Assembly: GCF_900113025.1 (NCBI RefSeq)
Contig: NZ_FONT01000001.1
Location: forward strand, 248,001 to 312,000
DNA from: Alteribacillus iranensis
GTDB lineage: Bacteria > Bacillota > Bacilli > Bacillales > Marinococcaceae
Direction of reading: 5' to 3'
DNA: 64,000 nucleotides
Position numbers and translations under genes: made by a program. Shown here piece by piece: positions 15,803 to 24,679 of this stretch. Numbering within the stretch: the first letter of the stretch is position 1; the number at the start of each line of letters is the position of its first letter. The notes below the pieces were generated by a model. That model searched no databases. It worked only from the letters and a program-made list of their open reading frames with translations, and was not told the DNA's origin.

Positions 15803-16636
15803 TTATAAGGCGGCCACCGGTTGAGTGTTCTCAAGGAAGGTGACGACGACAATAGCTAATACGAAGCAGTACAGAGCAAAATAAATAAGACGTCCTTTGT
15901 TTAGAAAATGAATGAGCCATACAATCCCAATCCAGGAAGTGAAGAAGGAAGCAATGAATGCAGTAATCAAAGCTGACGTTCCCATCGCCTCAAGCGCCCC
16001 CCCGCTAATATCACCGAACGCCAAGACAGAAGAGCCTAATATGACAGGAATCGATAATAAAAAGGAATAGCGTACAGCTGTTTCGCGGTTGAGGCCTGCG
16101 TACAATGCCGCAATCAATGTACTGCCTGAACGTGAAACCCCTGGAAGGACGGCCAGCGTTTGAGCTAACCCGACTACAACGGAATCGAAAAATGTCATGT
16201 TTTCTTCAGTACGATGACCAATTTTATGGAATCTTTCAATCAAGATGAGGAAGAAACCTGTTAACACAAGGGCAGAAGCAATAAAGACAGGGGTTTTTAT
16301 AGAATCCGCCAAGATATCTTCGAGTACCATCCCTAGTACCCCTGTAATGAGGGTTGCGGCTGCGATATAAATAGCAAACATAAATTCCAAACGATCTTCT
16401 GCGTTTCTTTGGGAAAGGTAGCGAAAAAAAGCTTGGATTAATTGGATAATATCTTGCCGGAAATATAATATGACGGCTAAAATGGATCCTAGATGAAGAA
16501 TCACTTCAAAGGTCAACCCAGGGAAAGAATAGCCAAATACCAGCTGCACAATGATAATATGGGCGGTACTTGAAATGGGAAGAAATTCAGCAATTCCCTG
16601 AACAACACCAAATATAAAAGCCTCAATAACGCTCAT
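15803..16636 (-). CDS. uppP: Undecaprenyl-diphosphatase UppP/BacA
   Basis: This 277-aa polytopic membrane enzyme dephosphorylates undecaprenyl pyrophosphate, recycling the cell-wall lipid carrier and conferring bacitracin tolerance. Signature motifs are GIAEFLPISSTAH near the N-terminus (conserved Glu and SSTAH) and LPGVSRSGST in the centre. The ATG at 16636 is chosen because AGGAGG lies ten bases upstream; a TTG at 16657 is the alternative and lacks such a site. This is the only larger gene of its neighbourhood on the minus strand, so it is independently transcribed. Confidence 0.93.
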   Translation of the reverse strand: MSVIEAFIFGVVQGIAEFLPISSTAHIIIVQLVFGYSFPGLTFEVILHLGSILAVILYFRQDIIQLIQAFFRYLSQRNAEDRLEFMFAIYIAAATLITGVLGMVLEDILADSIKTPVFIASALVLTGFFLILIERFHKIGHRTEENMTFFDSVVVGLAQTLAVLPGVSRSGSTLIAALYAGLNRETAVRYSFLLSIPVILGSSVLAFGDISGGALEAMGTSALITAFIASFFTSWIGIVWLIHFLNKGRLIYFALYCFVLAIVVVTFLENTQPVAAL

Positions 16637-16751
16637 TAGCCCCACTCCTCCTGCCAATCTCTTTACTAACTCTAAGTCAAACCTGCATTTCTGCCGGATA
16701 GATACAAGTTTCCTGGCCTTACATAAATGATGGAAACATTCAAAGGTTGTT

Positions 16752-16786
16752 CACATATTTGTGATAGTATGTTTGTAGTATAAAAT
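16752..16786 (+). promoter_or_regulatory. Promoter with overlapping dyad upstream of thioredoxin gene
   Basis: TCACATATTTGTGA (16752-16765) is a dyad (TCACA-N4-TGTGA) that overlaps the probable -35 TTGTGA (16759-16764). TAAAAT (16781-16786) is the -10 at 16 bases. The dyad could be an operator; the regulator is unknown. Confidence 0.4.
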
Positions 16787-16806
16787 GTATGAGAGGGAGA
16801 TGCAGT

Positions 16807-17334
16807 GTGAATCGGAAAGTAACAACTGCGATAGTATTAGGACTTACGTTTATCGCTCTCGGTTATGTGATTATTACTAATATTGCCGTACCGAAAGTGG
16901 GAACGAATGAAGGGGATCTCGCTCCCGACTATACGCTGCCTATGTACAATGGGGAAGAACGTTCTTTATCTTCCTATGAAGATAGCATCGTCATTATGAA
17001 TATGTGGGCATCCTGGTGCGAACCTTGTACAAGAGAAATGCCTGATCTCATAAGGTTGCATGAGGATTATGAAGATAGTGGAGTCAATGTGGTTACCGTT
17101 AATATGAACTCTTACGAAAAGAACCAGGAAGAGGCTGAAAAATTCGTAGAAGAGTTTGGGATGATGTCTACTCCCGCGATGATAGACGTAGATGGGGAAG
17201 TAGCTGATATGTACAATTTACAACTACTCCCAACAACATATATTTTCGATGAAAATCGAAGAATTGTTGAGAAAATATCAGGCGAGACGAGCTATGAACA
17301 ATTAGAAGAAAAAATTCAACCTTTGATTCAATAA
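16807..17334 (+). CDS. Membrane-anchored thiol-disulfide oxidoreductase (ResA/TlpA-like)
   Basis: This 175-aa protein has a single N-terminal membrane anchor (residues 7-28) and an extracytoplasmic thioredoxin fold with a WCEPC active site (Cys71, Cys74) and cis-Pro in LLPTTYI. WCEPC is the motif of ResA, which reduces apocytochrome c haem-binding cysteines. The canonical resA position ahead of resB at 48.8 kb is empty, so this gene may be the relocated resA or a paralogue such as StoA. GTG 16807 is preferred because GAGGGAG precedes it; an ATG at 16789 lacks a site. Confidence 0.82.
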   Translation: MNRKVTTAIVLGLTFIALGYVIITNIAVPKVGTNEGDLAPDYTLPMYNGEERSLSSYEDSIVIMNMWASWCEPCTREMPDLIRLHEDYEDSGVNVVTVNMNSYEKNQEEAEKFVEEFGMMSTPAMIDVDGEVADMYNLQLLPTTYIFDENRRIVEKISGETSYEQLEEKIQPLIQ

Positions 17335-17343
17335 TCGGTAAGG

Positions 17344-17376
17344 CAGCTGTTTCCTGAAGACAGCTGTCTTTTTTTA
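17344..17376 (+). terminator. Terminator after thioredoxin gene
   Basis: CAGCTGT (17344-17350) pairs with ACAGCTG (17360-17366), followed by TCTTTTTTT. Confidence 0.8.
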
Positions 17377-17479
17377 TAAAAGTTAAGAAAGCATTCATGG
17401 AGTAGGACAATGGTAATCTCCTCCCGAGAATGAGCATGTTCTTCCTGGACAGGACGTAAGCTGAAATGAGGTGAGTGGG

Positions 17480-18556
17480 ATGTATGCAGAAGAAGATGTA
17501 GTAGTGGAAGAAATTTTGGAAGAAGATCATTCGATCCAAAAATTAAAAACGAACGGTGGTATCGGGCAGGCCATCTTATACAAACTCACCTGTTCTCGTG
17601 TGAGTGTAGGAGACAGAATAAGAGTGAATGTAACTGCGGGAAGGCTTGGTCTTGGGACAGGCGGATGGGATATTGTAGTGGCTGCCTGTGCCAAACAGAC
17701 AGGAAACAAAACAAACGGCCATATCATGAAAGCGCGCTATACTTCCAGTCAACATAGTGTTATGTCTGTCGATGATCCGGAACACCCTGATTATACTCTC
17801 TTTGAGCAACCTTTCTCACTGAAAGACAGGAACGTTTTATTGGCAGAACTTCATAGCATGCTGCCAATTATATTAGGGGCCGTAAGAATGAGGGATAAGA
17901 ACAAAAAAATAGGAGTTATTTTGTCGGATCAAGCTTCATTGCCAGCTGGATGGAGTGATCATATGCGAATATGGAAAACAGATCCGAATGTTTTTGTCGT
18001 GACAACCGGTCAGGCTTTTGGCGGAAATGAAGAAGCAGTAACCATACCCAATGCCCTTCAATGGTTAACGATGAAGAAAGAAGTGGATGTCCTTGTGATT
18101 TCTATGGGGCCGGGCACGGTAGGCACCTCTACCCCATATGGTTTTAGCGGAATTGCACTTGCGGAATGGGCAAATATTGTCGGAGCCTTAGAAGGGAAAC
18201 CGTGCTGGGTGACGAGAATTTCTTTTCGGGAGGGCAGAACACGTCATTACGGAATCAGCCACCATACGACTACAGCTTTGTGTACATTTACTTATGCACC
18301 CTCTTTACTTATTTTACCTCATTTGGATTCGGAGAAAGAAAAGTATCTTAGAGCACAGCTGAAGTCTGTATCGATGTCAAAGCAACATGTCATCATATAT
18401 GAACATAGTAAAAGCTTGTTAGAAGATTGGAAAAAGTGGGCTGTCACTTATCCTTTATCTGTGACTACCATGGGAAGAAATACGAAAACAGATGAGAGCT
18501 ACGTGTTAGGAGTTTTAGCTGCGGTGAAACATGTTTTGTCAGGGAATAATACATGA
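17480..18556 (+). CDS. DUF3866 family protein
   Basis: This 358-aa protein of unknown function matches the DUF3866 family, which in Bacillaceae commonly lies next to nudF and spoIIM, as here. It has an N-terminal beta-rich part (EEDVVVEEILEEDHSIQKL, then VSVGDRIRVNVTAGRLGLGTGGWD) and a Gly-rich core, VISMGPGTVGTSTPYGFSGI, that suggests a nucleotide or phosphate loop. It has no membrane segment or signal peptide. ATG 17480 follows GAGGTGAG at good distance; GTG 17471 is an alternative. It is probably cotranscribed with nudF 35 bp downstream. Confidence 0.8.
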   Translation: MYAEEDVVVEEILEEDHSIQKLKTNGGIGQAILYKLTCSRVSVGDRIRVNVTAGRLGLGTGGWDIVVAACAKQTGNKTNGHIMKARYTSSQHSVMSVDDPEHPDYTLFEQPFSLKDRNVLLAELHSMLPIILGAVRMRDKNKKIGVILSDQASLPAGWSDHMRIWKTDPNVFVVTTGQAFGGNEEAVTIPNALQWLTMKKEVDVLVISMGPGTVGTSTPYGFSGIALAEWANIVGALEGKPCWVTRISFREGRTRHYGISHHTTTALCTFTYAPSLLILPHLDSEKEKYLRAQLKSVSMSKQHVIIYEHSKSLLEDWKKWAVTYPLSVTTMGRNTKTDESYVLGVLAAVKHVLSGNNT

Positions 18557-18591
18557 TAAACTAACGGGGGAAAGAGAGGAGAGAGACAGAC

Positions 18592-19134
18592 GTGAAATTC
18601 AAGGAAGAAACCATTGATAAAGAAACGTTGTACGAAGGCAAAATTGTAGATTTGAATCTTCATGATGTGCGGCTGCCGAATGGAGAAGTGAGCAAACGAG
18701 AGATCGTGAATCATCCAGGTGCGGTTGCCATTATTGCTTACACTGCTGATGATAAAATAATCATGGTGCGGCAGTTCCGAAAAGCATTGGAAAAAGAAAT
18801 TATCGAAATTCCTGCCGGGAAACTTGAAACAGGGGAACAACCTGAAGAGACAGCGAAACGGGAGTTAGAAGAGGAAACTGGGTATAAAACAGATCAGTTA
18901 ACTAAAATCGGCTCATTTTATACGTCTCCTGGCTTTTCAGATGAAATTGTACATGTCTATGAAGCTCACACGCTTTATGCAGGGACTGTCGCTACAGATG
19001 ATGATGAGTTTGTTGAATTAATCGAAGTAACGTTAGACGAAGCCGATAAATTAATAGAATCAGGTGACATTCATGATGCAAAAACGATGTTTGCCATTCA
19101 GCACGTGAAATTAAAAAGAATTCAAAACAGTTAA
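18592..19134 (+). CDS. nudF: ADP-ribose pyrophosphatase (Nudix)
   Basis: This 180-aa Nudix hydrolase splits ADP-ribose into AMP and ribose-5-phosphate. The Nudix box is complete at residues of about 83-105, from GKLETGEQPEE through the REL-EEETG catalytic helix. The upstream beta-strands GAVAIIAYTADDKIIMVRQ and a Pro-containing loop (YTSPGFSDE) are typical of the ADP-ribose subgroup and of B. subtilis NudF (YqkG). A GTG start follows AAAGAGAGGAGAG. It sits between DUF3866 and spoIIM, matching the conserved Bacillaceae order leading to fur. Confidence 0.9.
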   Translation: MKFKEETIDKETLYEGKIVDLNLHDVRLPNGEVSKREIVNHPGAVAIIAYTADDKIIMVRQFRKALEKEIIEIPAGKLETGEQPEETAKRELEEETGYKTDQLTKIGSFYTSPGFSDEIVHVYEAHTLYAGTVATDDDEFVELIEVTLDEADKLIESGDIHDAKTMFAIQHVKLKRIQNS

Positions 19135-19202
19135 CAGTAATAGAAAGCCCTTTTTTTTCATAGAGTGTTATACACATTCTATTAGCAAGGGGGCAGCAAA
19201 AA

Positions 19203-19844
19203 ATGATAGAATCCATCGCCACACTAGGACATAAACATTGGAACGAATATCGATCGCTTTATTGTTTTACTCTCATTCTTTTGTTTATGGGGGTTATTTT
19301 CGGAGCTGTACTTGTTAATAGTTTGTCGCTCCCTTTGAAAAATGATTTGTATGGCTATGTGGAGCAGTTTCTTGTCCATTTCGAGACAGGTACCGATATT
19401 ACTTCCAGGGAGATATTTTTGCAGAGCATTTCTCATCATACGACGTATATCGGATTAATGTGGGTGCTTGGACTTTCCGTAGCGGGAGTGCCGTTTATCC
19501 TTATTTTATTGTTTTTAAAAGGAGTTATTTCCGGCTTCACGATTGGTTTTCTCGTTCAGCAGATGGGAAGCAAAGGTTTCTTTTTGGCGTTTACATCCGT
19601 CCTTCCGCAAAATCTTATTATTGTGCCGGCTTACATTATTATGGCTGTGATCTCAATTAGTATTTCATTAAGCATTATTAAACACCTTTTTAAACAAAGT
19701 CGGTACACGCCGGTGCCCGCCGTTATATTACGATCGCTCCTTATTGCTGGTACCGTTCTTGTTTTTTTGACGGGGGCTGCGGCTATTGAAGGTTACTTAT
19801 CGCCTGTGATGATGAGAGGGATTATTAGTTGGACATTTAGTTAA
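19203..19844 (+). CDS. spoIIM: Stage II sporulation protein M
   Basis: This 213-aa membrane protein with about five hydrophobic segments belongs to the SpoIIM (DUF95) family. In the mother cell SpoIIM forms the SpoIIDMP complex that drives septal peptidoglycan remodelling and engulfment. Family traits are LLFMGVIFGAVLVNSLSL after the first helix and the LFLKGVISGFTIGFLVQQMG segment. It starts with ATG after AAGGGGGCAG. The gene ends immediately before a PerR-type operator of fur. No clear sigma-E promoter was identified in the 68-bp gap to nudF. Confidence 0.9.
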   Translation: MIESIATLGHKHWNEYRSLYCFTLILLFMGVIFGAVLVNSLSLPLKNDLYGYVEQFLVHFETGTDITSREIFLQSISHHTTYIGLMWVLGLSVAGVPFILILLFLKGVISGFTIGFLVQQMGSKGFFLAFTSVLPQNLIIVPAYIIMAVISISISLSIIKHLFKQSRYTPVPAVILRSLLIAGTVLVFLTGAAAIEGYLSPVMMRGIISWTFS

Positions 19845-19885
19845 TTATAATTATTCTAATTTGATCATAGTTATAATTATCATTT
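19845..19885 (+). promoter_or_regulatory. Two PerR-type operators upstream of fur
   Basis: TTATAATTATTCTAA (19845-19859) matches the PerR box TTATAATNATTATAA at all but one position. A weaker second copy starts at 19871 (TTATAATTAT, then CAT) and runs into the -35 of the fur promoter. In B. subtilis fur is a PerR target, which fits. Confidence 0.65.
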
Positions 19886-19912
19886 GACACTCGCCCCATC
19901 CGTGTTTATAAT
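19884..19912 (+). promoter_or_regulatory. Sigma-A promoter of fur
   Basis: A perfect TTGACA (19884-19889), 17-base spacer and TATAAT (19907-19912). Confidence 0.85.
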
Positions 19913-19944
19913 TAAAACAGCGGTTAAAGATGGGGGGAGTATTA

Positions 19945-20439
19945 ATGGAGCAAAGAATTGATCGGATTAAAAAACAACTTCATTCTCAAAGCTATAAGCT
20001 TACACCCCAAAGGGAAGCAACCGTGAAGGTGCTTCTAGAACATGAAGAAGATCACTTAAGCGCAGAGGATGTTTATTTGTTAGTAAAAGAAAAAGCTCCG
20101 GAAATAGGTTTGGCTACTGTATATCGAACGCTGGAATTACTTAATGAACTCGAAGTTGTTGATAAAATAAACTTTGGAGATGGGGTATCACGGTACGATC
20201 TTAGGAAAGAAGGAGCCGATCACTTTCATCATCATTTAGTTTGTATTGAATGCGGATCTGTTGATGAAATACAAGAGGACTTATTAGGTGACGTTGAAAG
20301 AGTGGTAGAAAAAGACTGGAACTTTAAAATTAAGGACCACCGCTTAACTTTCCACGGTATTTGTCACCGATGCCAGAACAAAGAAGATAAACATAATAAA
20401 ACGGAGCCAGAAGAAAAAGAAATGAATAAAGTGAAATAA
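19945..20439 (+). CDS. fur: Ferric uptake regulator Fur
   Basis: This 164-aa iron-sensing repressor has a winged-helix N-terminal domain (residues 10-85) with recognition helix GLATVYRTLELLNEL. A dimerisation/metal domain follows, carrying the His-rich HFHHHLVC (residues 93-100). Structural zinc site cysteines are CxxC at 100/103 and CHRC at 140/143. ATG 19945 has GGGGGGAG six bases upstream; the earlier ATG at 19930 has none. The tail after residue 145 is Lys/Glu-rich. PerR boxes upstream and the genomic place before yqzK-xerD support Fur over PerR or Zur. Confidence 0.9.
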   Translation: MEQRIDRIKKQLHSQSYKLTPQREATVKVLLEHEEDHLSAEDVYLLVKEKAPEIGLATVYRTLELLNELEVVDKINFGDGVSRYDLRKEGADHFHHHLVCIECGSVDEIQEDLLGDVERVVEKDWNFKIKDHRLTFHGICHRCQNKEDKHNKTEPEEKEMNKVK

Positions 20440-20471
20440 AACCTTTTCATCTGTTATGAAGAGGTTTTTTT
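20438..20471 (+). terminator. Terminator after fur
   Basis: AAACCTTTTCAT pairs with ATGAAGAGGTTT (one G-T pair) around a five-base loop, followed by seven T residues. Confidence 0.85.
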
Positions 20472-20613
20472 GTTGTTTAGAAGGAGTTGAGAGTTCAAAA
20501 GAAGAAGGAGGAGCGGTCCCACTAGTTATATAGAACGAAGAAAGGCGGGAACGTATATTACACGCAGAAATTGTCATAGATAACTCCTAGTAACCAAATA
20601 GGAGGAAGGAAAA

Positions 20614-20820
20614 ATGATCAAATGGGTGACATTTTGTTTAGAGGCTGTCAAGGTAATGATCACATTTAGCATATGTTTGATTATTTTTTATTATGGTATT
20701 CTATGGTTAAGTGATAGTTACAGAGGGGATGAGCGATTGCAGCCACCGGAAAAGAATTATCATCAAGTTAACGTTCAAGTACCAATGGACGAATTACATA
20801 TAACTACGAAAGATTTATAA
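20614..20820 (+). CDS. yqzK: YqzK family protein (DUF4227)
   Basis: This 68-aa protein has one N-terminal transmembrane helix (residues of about 8-31) and a hydrophilic tail containing RLQPPEKNYHQV. Family DUF4227 has unknown function. It lies between fur and xerD exactly as yqzK does in B. subtilis, and has a strong ATAGGAGGAAGG ribosome binding site. It is probably cotranscribed with xerD, 26 bp downstream. Confidence 0.85.
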   Translation: MIKWVTFCLEAVKVMITFSICLIIFYYGILWLSDSYRGDERLQPPEKNYHQVNVQVPMDELHITTKDL

Positions 20821-20846
20821 GATAGACAATAAGGGAGAGGACTAGT

Positions 20847-21734
20847 TTGGAAACAGATGTATTAGACTTTATACATTACTGCCAAGTGGAGAAAGGACTC
20901 TCAGATAACACGGTCCACTCTTATCAACGTGATTTGAACAAGTATGTTCACCATCTAGAAAATGAAAACATAACGGAAACATCTCAAATTGAGCGGTCTC
21001 ATATTATTCAATATTTATATTTTTTGAAGGAGCAAGGCAGGTCTGTCTCGACGATAGCTCGAAGCATATCTTCCATACGGGCGTTTCACCAATTTCTACT
21101 TAGGGAGCAGCGGTCAAAAAAAGATCCTTCTGAATTGTTAGAAATCCCCAGAGGAGAAAAGAGGCTGCCAGAGGTATTATCCGTTACGGAAGTAGAGAGG
21201 TTATTAGAGGCAAGTGATGGAACGACGCCATTCGCTCTTCGGAATAAAGCGATGCTGGAACTGATGTATGCTACGGGCCTGCGCGTGAGTGAATTGTGCT
21301 CCCTGACGACACGGGATATTCACCTTCACATGGGCTTTATTCATTGTGTGGGGAAAGGAAATAAAGAAAGGATCATACCGCTGGGCAAAGAAGCCTCCGA
21401 TGCCCTCGAACGCTATATCAACAAGGGGCGTCTTCTATTGATGAAAAACAAAAGACATGATGTTTTGTTTGTCAATCATTTAGGGAATCAGTTGTCAAGA
21501 CAGGGGTTTTGGAAAATACTAAAATCTGCTGCCCAGAAAGCATCCATAGATAAGAAGCTAACCCCCCATACGTTGCGACACTCTTTTGCCACGCATTTAT
21601 TAGAGAACGGAGCAGATTTAAGAGCCGTACAGGAAATGCTCGGTCATTCTGATATCTCAACTACCCAAATTTATACGCACGTTTCCAATCATAAGTTAAA
21701 GGATGTATACGTAAATTACCACCCGCGGGCTTAG
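20847..21734 (+). CDS. xerD: Site-specific tyrosine recombinase XerD
   Basis: This 295-aa recombinase resolves chromosome dimers at dif together with XerC/CodV. It has an N-terminal SAM-like core-binding domain (residues 1-85, [18 protein letters not shown]) and a catalytic domain with ATGLRVSEL (first Arg), [18 protein letters not shown] (His/Arg pair), [16 protein letters not shown] (second His and nucleophile Tyr). It has a TTG start with AAGGGAGAGG upstream. Position before deoB matches B. subtilis ripX. It is a housekeeping recombinase, not evidence of a mobile element. Confidence 0.94.
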   Translation: METDVLDFIHYCQVEKGLSDNTVHSYQRDLNKYVHHLENENITETSQIERSHIIQYLYFLKEQGRSVSTIARSISSIRAFHQFLLREQRSKKDPSELLEIPRGEKRLPEVLSVTEVERLLEASDGTTPFALRNKAMLELMYATGLRVSELCSLTTRDIHLHMGFIHCVGKGNKERIIPLGKEASDALERYINKGRLLLMKNKRHDVLFVNHLGNQLSRQGFWKILKSAAQKASIDKKLTPHTLRHSFATHLLENGADLRAVQEMLGHSDISTTQIYTHVSNHKLKDVYVNYHPRA

Positions 21735-21787
21735 GAGTTCTAGGCACATTTGTTGTATAAGAAGTAGAAAATGAGGAGGAACACATA

Positions 21788-22981
21788 ATGTCACGTTATC
21801 CATTTCGCCGGGTTTTCCTTATTGTGATGGACTCGGTTGGTATCGGTGAGGCACCTGATGCAGAGTTATATGGAGATACAGGAGCTGATACGTTAGGTCA
21901 CATAGCAGAGAAAATGAACGGACTGGACATGCCTCATATGGAGCGGCTTGGCCTCGGCAATATAAAAAGCACAAAAGGCCTGCGTTCGGTAGCAGATCCG
22001 CAGGCTCATCATGGGATCATGCAGGAAGCCTCTCATAGTAAAGACACGATGACAGGTCACTGGGAGATTATGGGTCTTCATATTAAAGAACCATTCCGTA
22101 CGTTTCCTGATGGTTTTCCGGACGATCTCATTCAAAAATTAGAAGCAATCAGCGGGAGAAAAGTGATTGGCAATAAAGTCGCGTCGGGGACAGAAATTAT
22201 TAAAGAGTTAGGTCCGAGCCACATGGAAACAGGAGATCTGATCGTCTATACTTCTGCAGACTCGGTATTGCAAATTGCGGCCCACGAAGACACTGTCCCA
22301 TTGAAAGAACTTTATCACATATGCGAGGAAGCTCGAAAATTGACGTACGAAGCTCCCTATATGATTGGACGTGTCATTGCGCGGCCATTTGTCGGCCAGC
22401 CTGGAGCTTTCGAGAGAACAGCTAACCGCCATGATTATGCGTTAAAGCCGTTTGGACGTACCGTGATGAATGAGTTGAAAGATGCTGGTTTGGACAGTCT
22501 GGCGATCGGAAAAATTAGCGATATTTATGACGGAGAAGGTATTACAGAGTCGTTAAGAACGTCATCTAACGCAGACGGTATGGATAAAATAGTCCAAACA
22601 GCTGAACGGGATTTTATTGGTCTCAGTTTTTTAAATTTAGTAGATTTTGACGCGAAATTTGGACATCGTCGGGATCCTATCGGCTATGGGAAAGCATTGG
22701 AAGAGTTTGATACAGCATTGCCGAGATTGCTTAGAAAACTAAAAGAAGATGATTTGTTAATGATCACGGCGGATCACGGAAATGACCCGGTACACGAAGG
22801 CACGGATCATACGAGAGAGCTGGTCCCGCTGTTAGCTTACAGCCCTTCCCATACACCCGGCAGTCAGCTCGGCCATCGCAACACGTTTGCTGATATCGGT
22901 GCTACGATTGCGGATAACTTTGATGTGCCTTCTCCTGAAAACGGTAAAAGTTTTATGAAAGAAATAATAAATGGCAGGTGA
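21788..22981 (+). CDS. deoB: Phosphopentomutase
   Basis: This 397-aa alkaline-phosphatase-superfamily enzyme interconverts (deoxy)ribose 1-phosphate and 5-phosphate. Metal and catalytic motifs are [13 protein letters not shown] (first Asp), DTMTGHWE (phosphorylated Thr), the [13 protein letters not shown] Asp/His ligands, ITADHGNDP and GTDHTRE. It feeds sugar released by the downstream nucleoside phosphorylases into central metabolism. It starts a tight run deoB-punA-punA2-pdp with gaps of 4-36 bp. The ribosome binding site is GAGGAGGAAC. Confidence 0.95.
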   Translation: MSRYPFRRVFLIVMDSVGIGEAPDAELYGDTGADTLGHIAEKMNGLDMPHMERLGLGNIKSTKGLRSVADPQAHHGIMQEASHSKDTMTGHWEIMGLHIKEPFRTFPDGFPDDLIQKLEAISGRKVIGNKVASGTEIIKELGPSHMETGDLIVYTSADSVLQIAAHEDTVPLKELYHICEEARKLTYEAPYMIGRVIARPFVGQPGAFERTANRHDYALKPFGRTVMNELKDAGLDSLAIGKISDIYDGEGITESLRTSSNADGMDKIVQTAERDFIGLSFLNLVDFDAKFGHRRDPIGYGKALEEFDTALPRLLRKLKEDDLLMITADHGNDPVHEGTDHTRELVPLLAYSPSHTPGSQLGHRNTFADIGATIADNFDVPSPENGKSFMKEIINGR

Positions 22982-22986
22982 CGTGA

Positions 22987-23817
22987 ATGACAACCAAACG
23001 ATTGCTTGAAGATGCTTGTAAATTTCTGAAATCCAAGATTCCAACAACTCCGCAAACAGGGTTAATATTAGGGTCCGGTCTCGGAGTGTTAGCAGAAGAT
23101 CTCGAAGATAAAGTGAAAATTCATTATGAGGATATTCCAGGTTTTCCGGTATCAACCGTGGAAGGGCATGCAGGCCAGTTAGTGTTCGGAAGTTTACACA
23201 ACGTGCCCGTTGTTGCGATGCAAGGCCGCTTTCATTTTTATGAAGGTTATACAATGCAGGAAGTGACCTTTCCGGTTAGAGTTATGCGGGCGTTAGGGGT
23301 AAAAAATGTAGTAGTAACGAATGCGGCGGGAAGTGTGAATGAGTCGTTTCAACCTGGAGAGTTAATGGTGATAAACGATCACATCAATCTGTTAGGGGAT
23401 AATCCGTTGATTGGTAAAAATGAAGAAACATGGGGGCCGCGTTTTCCTGATATGTCGTCCGCATATTCTGCGCAACTGATGAACATTGCAAAAGAAGCGG
23501 CAAGGCAACTTTCTATCTCACTTCAAGAAGGAGTGTATGCCGCTGCCACCGGTCCTAGTTATGAAACGCCTGCCGAAATTAAAATGATAAGGACGTTAGG
23601 CGCTGATGCGGTTGGAATGTCGACGGTGCCGGAAGTCATTACAGCGGTTCATAGCGGAATGGATGTGTTGGGAATTTCTTGCCTGTCTAACATGGCAGCC
23701 GGAATTTTAGATCAGCCATTAAGTCACCAAGAAGTTATCGAAACAACGAAAAGAGTGCAGTCCGATTTTCTTCAGTTGATGAAGGAGATAATCAAGAAAA
23801 TGGGAGAAGGGAGATAA
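22987..23817 (+). CDS. punA: Purine nucleoside phosphorylase (guanosine/inosine type)
   Basis: This 276-aa trimeric-type PNP phosphorolyses inosine, guanosine and their deoxy forms. It keeps the family phosphate loop LGSGLG, HAGQLV and QGRFHFYEGY. The two residues that read the purine base are canonical: Glu193 in GPSYETPAE and Asn235 in SCLSNMAAG, equivalent to Glu201 and Asn243 of human PNP. It is highly similar to B. subtilis PupG/PunA. It is followed 4 bp later by a divergent second copy, suggesting tandem duplication. Confidence 0.93.
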   Translation: MTTKRLLEDACKFLKSKIPTTPQTGLILGSGLGVLAEDLEDKVKIHYEDIPGFPVSTVEGHAGQLVFGSLHNVPVVAMQGRFHFYEGYTMQEVTFPVRVMRALGVKNVVVTNAAGSVNESFQPGELMVINDHINLLGDNPLIGKNEETWGPRFPDMSSAYSAQLMNIAKEAARQLSISLQEGVYAAATGPSYETPAEIKMIRTLGADAVGMSTVPEVITAVHSGMDVLGISCLSNMAAGILDQPLSHQEVIETTKRVQSDFLQLMKEIIKKMGEGR

Positions 23818-23821
23818 CGAA

Positions 23822-24643
23822 ATGGAGCAAATGGCTCAAAAAGCAAAGGAAGCGGCGGAATACTTGAAAAAAGGGATGAAAGCTGAGCCGAAGATTGGTC
23901 TTATTTTAGGGTCCGGACTTGGGGATTTAGCGGAAGAAGTGGAGGAGAGTGTTACAGCAGATTATTCGTCCATTCCTCATTTTCCTGTTTCAACCGTAGA
24001 AGGGCATGCTGGTCGGTTAGTGACAGGAAAACTTCAAAATCAAAACGTGATCGCGATGCAGGGGCGTTTTCACTATTATGAAGGCTATAGTATGAAGGAA
24101 GTAACTTTTCCAATCAGGGTTATGAAAGAGCTGGGTGTAGAGGTATTGATAGTGACAAATGCATGCGGGGCTATGAATTCTTCCTTCCGTCCTGGAGATC
24201 TGATGGTGATTGATGACCATTTAAACATGACAGGAACCAATCCGTTAATTGGCAGAAATGACGAATCATTAGGACCACGGTTTCCTGATATGAGTCAAGC
24301 TTATGACGCTGAACTAAAAGAGACGGCTTTCCGGGCAGGGAAAGAGCTGGGCATTGATTTAAAAAATGGCATATATACCGGGATCACGGGGCCGAACTTT
24401 ATGTCATCAGCAGAGCTTATTATGTTACGAAAACTAGGAGGAGACGTGGTCGGTATGTCCACGGTGCCAGAAGTGATTGTTGCACGCCACACCGGACTAC
24501 GCGTGCTTGGTATATCATGTATTACGGACATGGCCGTCGGTGAAGAAATGGAAGGTATTTCACACGAGGAAGTGATGGCCACGGCAGCAAAGACAAAGCC
24601 CCGGTTTATTTCTTTAGTGAAGGAAATATTAGCTGACATATAA
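23822..24643 (+). CDS. Second purine nucleoside phosphorylase paralogue with altered base-binding residues
   Basis: This 273-aa trimeric PNP family member is clearly homologous to its neighbour throughout (LGSGLG, HAGRLV, QGRFHYYEGYSM, MSTVPEVIVA). The base-recognition loop differs: GPNFMSSAE replaces GPSYETPAE, so Met194 stands where the purine-binding Glu should be. SCITDMAVG places Asp236 where Asn is normal. Asp at this place is typical of 6-aminopurine phosphorylases such as MTA phosphorylase, which also carry a Ser-Ser pair in this loop. Substrate is therefore probably not simply inosine or guanosine. The start has a modest GGGAGAT site overlapping the end of punA. Confidence 0.82.
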   Translation: MEQMAQKAKEAAEYLKKGMKAEPKIGLILGSGLGDLAEEVEESVTADYSSIPHFPVSTVEGHAGRLVTGKLQNQNVIAMQGRFHYYEGYSMKEVTFPIRVMKELGVEVLIVTNACGAMNSSFRPGDLMVIDDHLNMTGTNPLIGRNDESLGPRFPDMSQAYDAELKETAFRAGKELGIDLKNGIYTGITGPNFMSSAELIMLRKLGGDVVGMSTVPEVIVARHTGLRVLGISCITDMAVGEEMEGISHEEVMATAAKTKPRFISLVKEILADI

Positions 24644-24679
24644 CGTTACGATTAGGTTCCATGAAGGAGTGTGCGGTTC

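Noticed and set aside
20847-21734. The tyrosine recombinase as a sign of an integrated element
   Set aside because: It is the housekeeping XerD in its standard place between yqzK and deoB, with no att repeats or cargo genes.
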